NCBI GenBank assembly: GCA_016938535.1
Contig: JAFGUL010000065.1
Span: 1-5,960 of the forward strand
DNA: 5,960 nucleotides
From: Candidatus Delongbacteria bacterium
GTDB taxonomy: Bacteria; Delongbacteria; UBA4055
Direction: 5' to 3'
The notes beneath the pieces were generated by a model. That model ran no database searches, was not told the DNA's origin, and saw only the letters and a program-made list of their open reading frames with translations. A program made the position numbers and the translations under genes. Within the stretch, counting starts at the first letter, position 1, and each line of letters opens with the position of its first letter. Below are positions 1 to 5,960 of this stretch, in pieces.

Positions 1-753
1 CCATGCGTAGAAAAAATATCCGAGAGGGACGAGGGAGACTGAAAAAGTGATGTTCCTGTAGTCCTTGTTCGAATTGGCTTTGTCGTAGTAGTCGAGTGCG
101 TTCTGTGTCGAAGTCGCGTTCTCGTAGTCGTCGTAATAGGAATCAGCCTGAGAGTTAAAGTAAGTTCCCAAAGCTGCGGATCCTGCGAAAGCTCCGAGTC
201 CTATCCATTTCTGAGTTCTCCAGAACCTTCTGTCTTTTTCGCTCAGCTCGCGCGACATTTTATATTTTTCGGTCTCGGAAGCGATCCTTGCGAGCTCTCT
301 TTCGTGTTCGAGTTTGTCCTCAAGTGCTTTTCTTTCAGCCGCAAGTTTGAGTTCCTGCTTTTTCCTTTCTGCTTCGGCTTTTTCCAGCCTCATCTTTTCT
401 CTTTCCTCATAGGCACCGAGTATCTTTTTTTCATCAACTTCCGCGCTAATCCTGTAATATATAGTTGAATTTGTCCTGTCGATGTTCTCCTCGATGATCT
501 TTGTATCGGTCATCATGGCTTCGGCATTAGCTACGATCTCGTCTTTTTCGGTGATGTAATTTCTGATGATGGTCTCGCTCCGCAGAAAAGTCGCAAATTT
601 CTCGACCGCATCCCGTTTTGCCATGGTAATACATTTCTGCTTGGCTTCGGTCAAAGCTTCGTCATCGCCGTAGGTGTAGGTGTATTCGCCGTAGATGGTC
701 TTAGAAAAACCTGTACTAACAATAAGTAATAAAATAATTATAAAGATCTTCAC
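1..753 (-). CDS. Exported protein of unknown function, coiled coil plus membrane-hairpin-like tail (3' end missing)
   Basis: I do not recognise this gene as a named family. It starts with GTG at 753-751, behind a strong AAGGAGG-type ribosome site, and stays open for exactly 251 codons to the window edge, so the C-terminus is missing. Residues 1-17 form a signal peptide (MK, then a run of Ile/Leu, then STGFS). Residues 20-110 have a pattern (many EA..A...A..DAV, then an Ile/Thr/Glu-rich beta stretch) that loosely recalls the N-terminal domain of FlgT/LPP20-like envelope proteins; this is a weak resemblance. Residues 112-178 are extremely rich in Glu/Lys/Arg/Ala and should form a long coiled coil. 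Residues 183-198 form a possible membrane helix, followed by a Tyr/Asp/Asn-rich segment (SYYDDY at 205-210, DYYDKA at 221-226) and a second hydrophobic stretch from about 235. It follows lpxD by 19 nt and probably shares its transcript. It is an envelope protein; function unknown. Confidence 0.8.
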   Translation of the reverse strand, partial: MKIFIIILLLIVSTGFSKTIYGEYTYTYGDDEALTEAKQKCITMAKRDAVEKFATFLRSETIIRNYITEKDEIVANAEAMMTDTKIIEENIDRTNSTIYYRISAEVDEKKILGAYEEREKMRLEKAEAERKKQELKLAAERKALEDKLEHERELARIASETEKYKMSRELSEKDRRFWRTQKWIGLGAFAGSAALGTYFNSQADSYYDDYENATSTQNALDYYDKANSNKDYRNITFSVSLVPLGYFFYAW

Positions 754-756
754 ACT

Positions 757-766
757 TCCTCCTTCT
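757..766 (-). promoter_or_regulatory. Strong ribosome binding site deciding a GTG start
   Basis: Read on the minus strand, AGAAGGAGGA lies just before GTG at 753-751, with the GGAGG core 4 nt from the start codon. It is the best Shine-Dalgarno match in the window. It supports the GTG start, which also places a clean signal peptide at the N-terminus. The next in-frame ATG, at codon 44, would lose that signal. Confidence 0.75.
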
Positions 767-772
767 GATATT

Positions 773-1801
773 TTACTCCTCTCCGCCAAGCTTTTTCACA
801 GCTTTCTCGATATCCTTGACCTTGTAGATCAGATCCGGCAGACGGCCAAGTGAGGCATCTATCTTCCTTTGCTTAGCGATCTCTCTTGAAGGTGTTCCGG
901 TCACGATGCTGCCGTCTTTCAGGTTGCCGGCAATGCCGGCCTGAGCTCCTATCATGCATCCGTCCCCGACCTTTATGTGACCGACAAAGCCGACCTGACC
1001 GCCGATCATGCAGTGCTTACCGATCTTTGTGCTGCCTGAGATCCCGGTCTGTGCGGCGATGACGGTGTTCTCTCCGATCTCAACATTGTGAGCTATCTGC
1101 AGAAGATTGTCGAGTTTCGCTCCTTTTCGGATTATTGTTGAGCCTAAGGTTGCCCTGTCAATGCATGTTCCGGCACCGATCTCGACATCATCTTCTATGA
1201 TGACATTACCTACCTGAGGGATCTTGTCATAGACGGACTGATTTGGCGCGAAACCGAAGCCGTCCGAGCCTATTACGGCGCTGTTCTGTATTATAACATT
1301 ATTACCTATGACGCAGTTTTCCCGGATGGAGACATTCGAATATATGATCACATTATTACCTATCCTGACATTCTGACCTATCGTGACATTGGATTGTATC
1401 TGGGCATTATCGCCGATGACAGAACCTGCGCCTACAGATACGAATGAGCTGATCGCGGGATCTTTGCCTATTACTGCGGTACCTGAAATATCGGCAAGCC
1501 TGTTTATTCCTTTTTCTGCGACCGGTATTACCGGGTGGAAAGCGACGAGCACTTTCAGAAAGGACTGATAGGGGTTTTCAACCTTTAACAGCGGTATGTC
1601 CCTTTCCGTTTTAAAATCTTTCGGGACTATTACAGCGGCTGCTTTCGTTGAGTCTATCAGATGGAAATATTTGGGATTATGCAAAAAAGTTATCTCTGAG
1701 GGACCTGCAGTTTCGATCTTTGCTATATCAGTTATCCCGATATCATTAAATTCGCTGTCTGCTCCTGTCAGTTCTGCGATCTTGATGAGTGAAATGCTCA
1801 T
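773..1801 (-). CDS. lpxD: UDP-3-O-(3-hydroxyacyl)glucosamine N-acyltransferase LpxD
   Basis: LpxD transfers a 3-hydroxyacyl chain from acyl carrier protein to the 2-amino group of UDP-3-O-acyl-glucosamine, the third step of lipid A synthesis, in the cytoplasm. The 342 residues match the usual family length. Residues 1-100 are the N-terminal uridine-binding domain ([11 protein letters not shown] at 35-45). Residues 103-290 are a left-handed beta-helix of hexapeptide repeats ([IV]G..[VA][IV]). Residues 310-342 are the C-terminal helical tail. Family hallmarks are GSDGFGFAP at 178-186 and QIAHNV at 235-240; His238 corresponds to the catalytic His239 of E. coli LpxD, and His275 to a second conserved His. 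The ATG at 1801 has a GAGG site overlapping the stop codon of the preceding porX-like gene, 8 nt away, so the two are probably translated in sequence. The usual partners lpxA, lpxC and fabZ are not next to it here. Confidence 0.96.
   Translation of the reverse strand: MSISLIKIAELTGADSEFNDIGITDIAKIETAGPSEITFLHNPKYFHLIDSTKAAAVIVPKDFKTERDIPLLKVENPYQSFLKVLVAFHPVIPVAEKGINRLADISGTAVIGKDPAISSFVSVGAGSVIGDNAQIQSNVTIGQNVRIGNNVIIYSNVSIRENCVIGNNVIIQNSAVIGSDGFGFAPNQSVYDKIPQVGNVIIEDDVEIGAGTCIDRATLGSTIIRKGAKLDNLLQIAHNVEIGENTVIAAQTGISGSTKIGKHCMIGGQVGFVGHIKVGDGCMIGAQAGIAGNLKDGSIVTGTPSREIAKQRKIDASLGRLPDLIYKVKDIEKAVKKLGGEE
1296..1363 (-). repeat. 14-bp direct repeat inside lpxD, one beta-helix turn apart
   Basis: The 14-mer acattattacctat occurs at 1296-1309 and again, identically, at 1350-1363. 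The copies are 54 bp (18 codons) apart, which is three hexapeptides or one full turn of the left-handed beta-helix. On the coding strand both copies read IGNNV (around residues 147-151 and 165-169), continuing as VII. This is a protein-level structural repeat that is still visible as DNA identity, not a mobile or regulatory repeat. Confidence 0.8.
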
Positions 1802-1804
1802 AAT

Positions 1805-1811
1805 ATCCTCT
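1805..1811 (-). promoter_or_regulatory. lpxD ribosome binding site overlapping the upstream stop codon
   Basis: On the minus strand AGAGGAT overlaps the TAG stop (1812-1810) of the porX-like gene. Its GAGG core sits 5 nt before the lpxD ATG. The layout favours re-initiation by ribosomes finishing the upstream gene and fixes the lpxD start at 1801. Confidence 0.7.
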
Positions 1812-3363
1812 ATGTTTTTTTATTTAATACAAGTACGGGAACTATCATTTCCTCAAGGCTTACTCCGCCATGCTGATAAGTGTTCTTTATCTGCTTGTAG
1901 AATTCGTTGAGCCCTTTTTCGAAAACAAAGCAGTGGTCTTCCCTGGCAAGCACGATATTCTTTCCTTTAAATACCGAAGGCATTTTATAATCGGAAGGCT
2001 TCTGCCAGAAAAAAGTCTGTTTTTTATTTGATGAGGTCAGATTCTTTCCGTATTTCATTCTCATACCGCCGCTGATAGCCCCGTCTCCCGAGATCTTCGT
2101 GAATTTGTTTATGAGTTTGGCTCCGTGATCTGTAGTAAGAACGATCTTGAAACCCATATCACCAAGTCCCTTTATTATCCTGTAAAGCGAAGAATTTTCG
2201 AACCAGCTTCTTATTGCTGACCTGTACGCGCTTTCCGAGACCATCATTTCATTTACAAGCTCTGCCTTATCTCTGTTATGTATCAGAAAGTCCACCATAT
2301 TTACAACGACAGCCAGAACCTGAGTATCTTTATAATCTGCAAGCGAAGACTCGATCTTTGAGAATTCTTCAATTTTATAAACCTTGTGGTATTTAAGTTT
2401 TTTGCCGAGATCAAAACCTTTAGATCTCAGCTGATTGTCGAGGAGTTCTTTTTCATACCTGTTGCTGCTTTTTTCATCATCAATATTACCGCTGTATATT
2501 TCGGGGAATTTTTCTTCTATCTCTGAAGGGAACAATCCTGAGAATATTGCATTTCTGGCGAATTCGGTAGATGTAGGAAGTATTGCATAGTATGATTCCC
2601 TGATTATTGAGAATTCATCCTTCAGCACATCTTCAACCGCGCTCATCTGATCATAAGGGAAGCAGTCAATTACTATCAGAGCCTGTTTCTGTTTTTGTAT
2701 ATCAGGAAGAATATATTTTGAAACAATGTCAGTTGAAAGAACATTCCTGCTTTTTTGGCCTGATATCATTTCTCCGTAGCAGCTTTGAATGAAACTGCCG
2801 AAAATAACATTAGCGCTGCTCCTCAGATCATCAAATGTATCAGTCAGGTTCTTATCTTTTATCTCGTCAAGCCTGAGGTTCCACTCAACTATCATTTCAT
2901 ATATCTTTATCCATTCTTCAAAAGACGGGTTCTTTTCCAGCATGTTAGAGATTATCTTGTAGTTCTTAATGTAATTTCTTGAAAGGTTCCTGTTTACGAT
3001 ATCATCTTTCTCAAGATTCTTTTTTATGCTCAGATAAAGCTGCAGAGGACTTACCGGCTTTGTAAGATAATCGTCTATCATATTTCCGACCGCTTCTAAG
3101 AATATTCCCTCTTCCTCTGATTTTGTCACCATGATCGCCTTTACGGAAGGGTCCTCGGCTTTGATCTTTCTGAGTGTTTCGAGACCGTCCATGCCCACCA
3201 TCATCTCATCAAGGATCACAAGGTCGAACACATTGTCTTTTACCAGGTTTATACCGTCATAGCCGTTAGTAGCGGTGGTGATCTCGTAACCCTTTTTCTC
3301 AAGATAAAGTATATGAGGTTTTAATAATGATATTTCGTCATCTACCCACAGTACTCTATTCAT
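1810..3363 (-). CDS. porX: PorX-like response regulator with PglZ / alkaline-phosphatase-type effector domain
   Basis: This is a two-component response regulator of the PorX type. In Bacteroidota, PorX with its kinase PorY regulates the type IX secretion system, and its effector domain has been described as a zinc-dependent phosphodiesterase acting on oligonucleotides. The 517-residue length is close to characterised PorX proteins. Residues 1-118 are a CheY-like receiver with the PorX-like opening [15 protein letters not shown]. The acidic pocket is Asp8/Asp9, the phospho-acceptor Asp52, and the switch residues Thr80 and Lys102 (TKP) are present. Residues about 125-225 are helical and fit the linker bundle. 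Residues about 226-517 are the PglZ domain, with candidate metal and catalytic residues Asp233 (VIDCFPYD), the PTST loop at 263-266 with RN at 270-271, Asp358 and His362, Asp412-His413 (TTDHG) and His498 (QHGG). The ATG overlaps the preceding lipoprotein gene by 8 nt. No histidine kinase is in the window. The family call is firm; a role in type IX secretion here is inference. Confidence 0.92.
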   Translation of the reverse strand: MNRVLWVDDEISLLKPHILYLEKKGYEITTATNGYDGINLVKDNVFDLVILDEMMVGMDGLETLRKIKAEDPSVKAIMVTKSEEEGIFLEAVGNMIDDYLTKPVSPLQLYLSIKKNLEKDDIVNRNLSRNYIKNYKIISNMLEKNPSFEEWIKIYEMIVEWNLRLDEIKDKNLTDTFDDLRSSANVIFGSFIQSCYGEMISGQKSRNVLSTDIVSKYILPDIQKQKQALIVIDCFPYDQMSAVEDVLKDEFSIIRESYYAILPTSTEFARNAIFSGLFPSEIEEKFPEIYSGNIDDEKSSNRYEKELLDNQLRSKGFDLGKKLKYHKVYKIEEFSKIESSLADYKDTQVLAVVVNMVDFLIHNRDKAELVNEMMVSESAYRSAIRSWFENSSLYRIIKGLGDMGFKIVLTTDHGAKLINKFTKISGDGAISGGMRMKYGKNLTSSNKKQTFFWQKPSDYKMPSVFKGKNIVLAREDHCFVFEKGLNEFYKQIKNTYQHGGVSLEEMIVPVLVLNKKT

Positions 3364-4096
3364 ACGGGACCTCTATGACTTTCTTTTCATTGATAGCTAT
3401 ACGGGTAAAGAAAACAGTGAGTTTTGCCGGCGGATCGTAAGTTCTTATCCTGATCCGTCTCGGATAAAATATGCCGTTCTCGTTAGTGTAATAATCGTAT
3501 TCCTTTGTCGCTCTGATATCTCTTTCAGTATATTCTTCTACTGATTTCACGAGAAGTCTCTCGTCAAGTTTTATGAAGCTGTGATCTCTTTCATCTGCAA
3601 TGTGCCTGACAGTTATCTCTTCGGGATCTTTTTTATCTATATTGATAAGCCGACCGTTTCCCGGATAGACTGAGAACATCTTGATAATGTCGGCCGCTGT
3701 GTAACCTATTCCTGTTATTCTCTGCAAAGAATTTTCAGTACTTTTTTCAAAAATCCTGAGTTTTTCAGAATAATTGACCGCTTTAAGAGAGTCGCTGTCT
3801 ATAAAAACAACAGCTTCTGTTGTGCCTGCAAGACCTTTGATCTCGAGATAAAGAGTATCCCGACCGGCCGTAAAAATATAGCCTGATGACTGCATTCTGT
3901 CTTTTTCGGTCGAATATGAAAAATCGAACCTTCCGGAAACAGAACTGATATCTGAATAATTTTTCTCCAGTGCGTTCTGAATGATCTCAAGATCTACATT
4001 CTCAATGTCATATCTTACTGCGGTGACCCTTAAGGCTGTACATCCCGATAAGAACAGAAATAATACAGCTGCCGGTATTAAAAAAAGATTTCTCAA
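3356..4096 (-). CDS. Outer-membrane-type lipoprotein, DUF4292 / LolA-LolB-like
   Basis: A 246-residue lipoprotein. Residues 1-18 are a signal sequence ending in the lipobox LSGC, with the lipidated Cys at 19. The next residue is Thr rather than Asp, so by the E. coli Lol rule it would go to the outer membrane. Residues about 35-240 alternate hydrophobic and polar positions as in a half-barrel beta sheet. The order of features matches DUF4292-type proteins: SSVSGRFDFSY at 51-61, DTLYLEIKGLAG at 80-91, a middle helix 122-145, then NGIFYPRRIRI at 207-217 and a final strand ending in IEVPYE. Such folds resemble LolA/LolB lipid-binding proteins; a carrier role is inference. The start codon is TTG at 4096-4094, 2 nt after the stop of the TPR gene, with an AGGG (4108-4105) 8 nt upstream. 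No ATG nearby would keep the signal peptide. Its end overlaps the porX-like gene by 8 nt. Confidence 0.82.
   Translation of the reverse strand: MRNLFLIPAAVLFLFLSGCTALRVTAVRYDIENVDLEIIQNALEKNYSDISSVSGRFDFSYSTEKDRMQSSGYIFTAGRDTLYLEIKGLAGTTEAVVFIDSDSLKAVNYSEKLRIFEKSTENSLQRITGIGYTAADIIKMFSVYPGNGRLINIDKKDPEEITVRHIADERDHSFIKLDERLLVKSVEEYTERDIRATKEYDYYTNENGIFYPRRIRIRTYDPPAKLTVFFTRIAINEKKVIEVPYE
3369..3374 (-). promoter_or_regulatory. porX-like gene ribosome binding site inside the lipoprotein gene
   Basis: On the minus strand AGAGGT lies within the last codons (Glu-Val) of the lipoprotein gene. Its GAGG core is 6 nt before the ATG at 3363. Together with the 8-nt overlap of the coding regions it supports translational coupling and confirms the start that gives the canonical VLWVDDE receiver N-terminus. 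Confidence 0.7.
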
Positions 4097-4098
4097 GC

Positions 4099-5517
4099 TC
4101 AGAACCCTGTCATTAAAATGTATTCGCTGCTTTTCATTATCTCCGATAAGATCCTAACAGTGTCATTGACATTAATTGAAGCAAGTTCATCAGCCTTACC
4201 CATAGCCTTTTTTATCTCTTTATAGTGTTCGAACAATTCGGAAGATGCTTCATGATAATAAGATTTGTCATCAGAGAAAATATTTTCCATTATTGTCTCA
4301 GCCTCATCATATTTTCCCATTTTGAATAAGATCCAGGCTTTTGTATCGAGGAATGTAATTGATCCGGGTTCTGATAAAAATGCTTTCTCAACCATCTGCA
4401 AAGCCTTTTCAAGTTCTTTCGAATTCTCTGCAAGCAGATAAGAATAGTTATTAAGCATCTGGGGATCGTCAGGATACAGCTCTAATGACTCTTCGTAGAA
4501 TTTTGAAGTTCTGCCGAGATCGCCCCTTTTCTGGTACTCATTTGCTATCAGTCCGTAAATTGTTTCGGATCCCGGTATTTCCTCCAGGATCTTAGAATAA
4601 ATTATTCCGGCCTTATCATATTCCTTAAGATCGAGATAAACTCCGGCGAGCTCGAATCTGAGAGAACTCAGAGGATATTCTTTTATGCCTTCGAGCAGTA
4701 TGCTGACAGCTTTTTCATGATCACCTTTATGAACATAAAAACCGGCGTTCTCGCTATAATACTCTATATCTCCGTAAGTGATGCGGTTCATTGTCCCGAG
4801 GATCTTTTCTGCACTCTCATGATCAGAAAGCCTGATCAGTTCATCGTAAGCAATTTTGTAGTAAACATAAGGCAGAATAGAGTATTTTTTTTCAAGTTCC
4901 GAAATATTCATAAGCACTTCAGCGCTCTCAGAGGAAACTCTTGAACTGAACTGCATTTTAAGAGAGTTAAAATAGAGCTCATAAACTCTCGTTAAGTTCT
5001 GCTGTTCGGCATAGGAGATAAAAGCTTCGAACTGTTCATTATCGGCGAAATCGAATTTCCTGTCATCGAGTTTCTGCTTTATCAGTCTTGAAGCGATCTG
5101 ATCCTCACCTCTTCTGCTGCTCATATTTATCAGGCTGTCAAGGATATTCAGACTTTTATTTTTATCCTCATTTTCGACAGAATCAAGGTAAAGGTATATG
5201 CCGTATCTTCCTATATCGAATCCTTTTTCAAAAAGCTCATTGAGAATGTCGATCCCGATCTGTTTTTCGCCTGAAGAAAGGTGTTTTAGAGCAATTGCCA
5301 GACTGATATGGTCAGATTTCGTTATTCTGTAGGCGGATTCATAATTTGCAAGCGAGGACTGTGTGTCCATGTAAAAGTCATAGAACATTCCGTTCAGGAA
5401 CAGATTGACAGCGAGTCTGTCATAATTGCTGTAATTTTTCTTCGAAAAACCGTATGACCCGCCGGCTGCAAGAAAAATTAAAACCAGTATATAAAAAGTT
5501 TTTTTCATACCCACCAT
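4099..5517 (-). CDS. Exported TPR-repeat protein
   Basis: A 472-residue protein built mainly of tetratricopeptide repeats, which act as protein-protein interaction scaffolds. A signal peptide covers residues 4-24 (MKKTFYILVLIFLAAGG, then SYGFSKK); there is no lipobox Cys, so it is periplasmic or secreted. Residues 35-215 are helical with degenerate repeats. Clearer TPR units run from about 217 to 435: YYKIAYDEL, AGFYVHKGDHEKAV (258-271), AGVYLDLKEYDKA (291-303), IANEYQKRGDLGR (324-336), NNYSYLLAE with LEKALQMVEKAF (356-380) and DTKAWILFKMGKYDEA (391-406). The DTKAWILFK unit is of the kind common in envelope TPR lipoproteins of Gram-negative bacteria. The first ATG (5517) overlaps the previous stop as TGATG, but a second in-frame ATG at 5508 begins the typical MKKT signal peptide and may be the true start. 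In Bacteroidota, from memory, DUF4292 genes often sit beside a TPR gene, as here, which suggests a shared envelope role. Confidence 0.88.
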   Translation of the reverse strand: MVGMKKTFYILVLIFLAAGGSYGFSKKNYSNYDRLAVNLFLNGMFYDFYMDTQSSLANYESAYRITKSDHISLAIALKHLSSGEKQIGIDILNELFEKGFDIGRYGIYLYLDSVENEDKNKSLNILDSLINMSSRRGEDQIASRLIKQKLDDRKFDFADNEQFEAFISYAEQQNLTRVYELYFNSLKMQFSSRVSSESAEVLMNISELEKKYSILPYVYYKIAYDELIRLSDHESAEKILGTMNRITYGDIEYYSENAGFYVHKGDHEKAVSILLEGIKEYPLSSLRFELAGVYLDLKEYDKAGIIYSKILEEIPGSETIYGLIANEYQKRGDLGRTSKFYEESLELYPDDPQMLNNYSYLLAENSKELEKALQMVEKAFLSEPGSITFLDTKAWILFKMGKYDEAETIMENIFSDDKSYYHEASSELFEHYKEIKKAMGKADELASINVNDTVRILSEIMKSSEYILMTGF

Positions 5518-5519
5518 CA
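5515..5519 (-). promoter_or_regulatory. TGATG stop/start overlap
   Basis: On the minus strand the stop TGA (5519-5517) of the AMIN-like gene shares a base with the ATG (5517-5515) of the TPR gene. No clear Shine-Dalgarno sequence precedes this ATG, so initiation here probably depends on termination-reinitiation. The alternative ATG at 5508-5506 is preceded by GGTGGG only 1 nt away, which is too close for an ideal ribosome site. Confidence 0.6.
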
Positions 5520-5960
5520 GTTGAAAACAGATACGGTTATTTTATTTTTGTCCGTGGAGACCAGTGAAGAATTATAATTTTTCCTCAGCCTTACAGTTAT
5601 CTGGACCGAATCTTTGAATTCAAAGAATTTGACGGAACCGATAATTGCGCTGCTCATTATTTTATTCTTGACGGACTTGGTAAAAGAACCTTTATAAAAG
5701 CTCATATTAAAGAAATTATCTCCCGAAAAAAATGTATGGATGTTCTCTTTGGGATCGTCCCCGCTGTAAGCGATCGTAATTAAAATACCGTTGTTCTTTT
5801 CTGAAAAATCAATATCCGACAGTGTAAAAGCCAGTTTTTCCGATGAAGCTTTCTTCGGGATCTCTCTTACAGTTATCTTCGTTTCCTTTTCCTTTGATTC
5901 CACTTTCGGAACTTCAACTTTCTTTACTGTTTTATCCCTTTTTACAGGATCTGTCGCCAC
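5517..5960 (-). CDS. C-terminal part of an AMIN-like domain protein (5' end missing)
   Basis: The reading frame is open to the window edge, so the N-terminus lies upstream; the GTG codon at 5960-5958 is most likely an internal Val. The visible 147 residues begin with a linker of about 40 residues rich in Lys, Glu, Val and Pro (KVEVPKVESKEKE), the kind of charged spacer that often follows a signal peptide or membrane anchor. Residues about 42-147 look all-beta: LAFTLSDIDF, GILITIAYSG, a middle FFNMSFYKGSF and a repeated second half (VKFFEFKDSVQITVRL, then KITVSVFN). This layout resembles AMIN domains, which target envelope proteins such as AmiC and PilQ to peptidoglycan or secretin assemblies. 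The match is by pattern only, and the usual Arg/Asp signature is weak. Its stop overlaps the TPR gene start, so it belongs to the same operon. Confidence 0.6.
   Translation of the reverse strand: MATDPVKRDKTVKKVEVPKVESKEKETKITVREIPKKASSEKLAFTLSDIDFSEKNNGILITIAYSGDDPKENIHTFFSGDNFFNMSFYKGSFTKSVKNKIMSSAIIGSVKFFEFKDSVQITVRLRKNYNSSLVSTDKNKITVSVFN

Noticed and set aside
754..772. Terminator or promoter between lpxD and the last gene
   Set aside because: The gap is only 19 nt, consists mostly of the ribosome site and has no stem-loop.
1383..1910. Open reading frames on the plus strand opposite lpxD and the end of the porX-like gene
   Set aside because: They lie antisense to well-supported coding regions, have no recognisable domains and show no convincing ribosome sites.
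2214..2982. Three short plus-strand open frames opposite the porX-like gene
   Set aside because: Each is about 60 codons, with Cys/Pro/Ser-rich or low-quality composition typical of shadow frames of a conserved gene on the other strand.
1810..3363. PglZ domain as a sign of a BREX or Pgl phage-defence system
   Set aside because: The domain is fused to a CheY receiver with PorX length and motifs, and no other BREX genes (brxA, brxB, brxC, pglX, brxL) are present.
3799..3990. 63-codon minus-strand open frame in another frame of the lipoprotein gene
   Set aside because: It lies wholly inside the lipoprotein gene, whose frame carries a lipobox and family features.
4717..4944. 75-codon plus-strand open frame opposite the TPR gene
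   Set aside because: It is antisense to a continuous TPR coding region and has no domain or ribosome site.
5958..5960. GTG at the window edge as the true start of the AMIN-like gene
   Set aside because: It coincides with the cut, has no visible upstream context, and the following charged linker lacks a signal peptide; an internal Val is more likely.

Overview
The window is one dense, unidirectional gene cluster. All six genes lie on the minus strand, so transcription runs from position 5960 towards position 1. Junctions are tight: a TGATG stop/start overlap, a 2-nt gap, an 8-nt overlap, an 8-nt gap and a 19-nt gap. There is no intergenic stretch large enough for a conventional promoter or terminator. 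The transcript therefore probably starts upstream of 5960 and continues past position 1, and the two outermost genes are cut by the window edges.

In transcription order the genes are: (1) the C-terminal part of an exported-type protein with a Lys/Glu/Pro linker and an AMIN-like beta domain; (2) a secreted or periplasmic TPR-repeat protein; (3) a lipoprotein resembling the DUF4292 / LolA-LolB-like group; (4) a PorX-type response regulator, with a CheY-like receiver joined to an alkaline-phosphatase-superfamily PglZ domain; (5) lpxD, the lipid A N-acyltransferase; (6) the N-terminal 251 residues of an unrecognised exported protein with a charged coiled coil and a membrane-hairpin-like tail.

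The organism is a Gram-negative, lipid A-making bacterium. PorX and DUF4292-like proteins are characteristic of the Bacteroidota and the wider FCB group. The moderately low GC content, the Lys/Ile/Glu-rich proteins and the odd tail of gene 6 would fit an uncultured FCB lineage such as Cloacimonadota or Delongbacteria, but that placement is inference. No mobile element, tRNA, rRNA, CRISPR array or phage gene was seen.

The cluster reads as an envelope-biogenesis operon: lipid A acylation, a probable outer-membrane lipoprotein, a TPR scaffold and an AMIN-like envelope-binding domain. Embedded in it is a regulator whose Bacteroidota relatives control type IX secretion and gliding. That pairing, and the unrecognised last gene, are the parts most worth following up.
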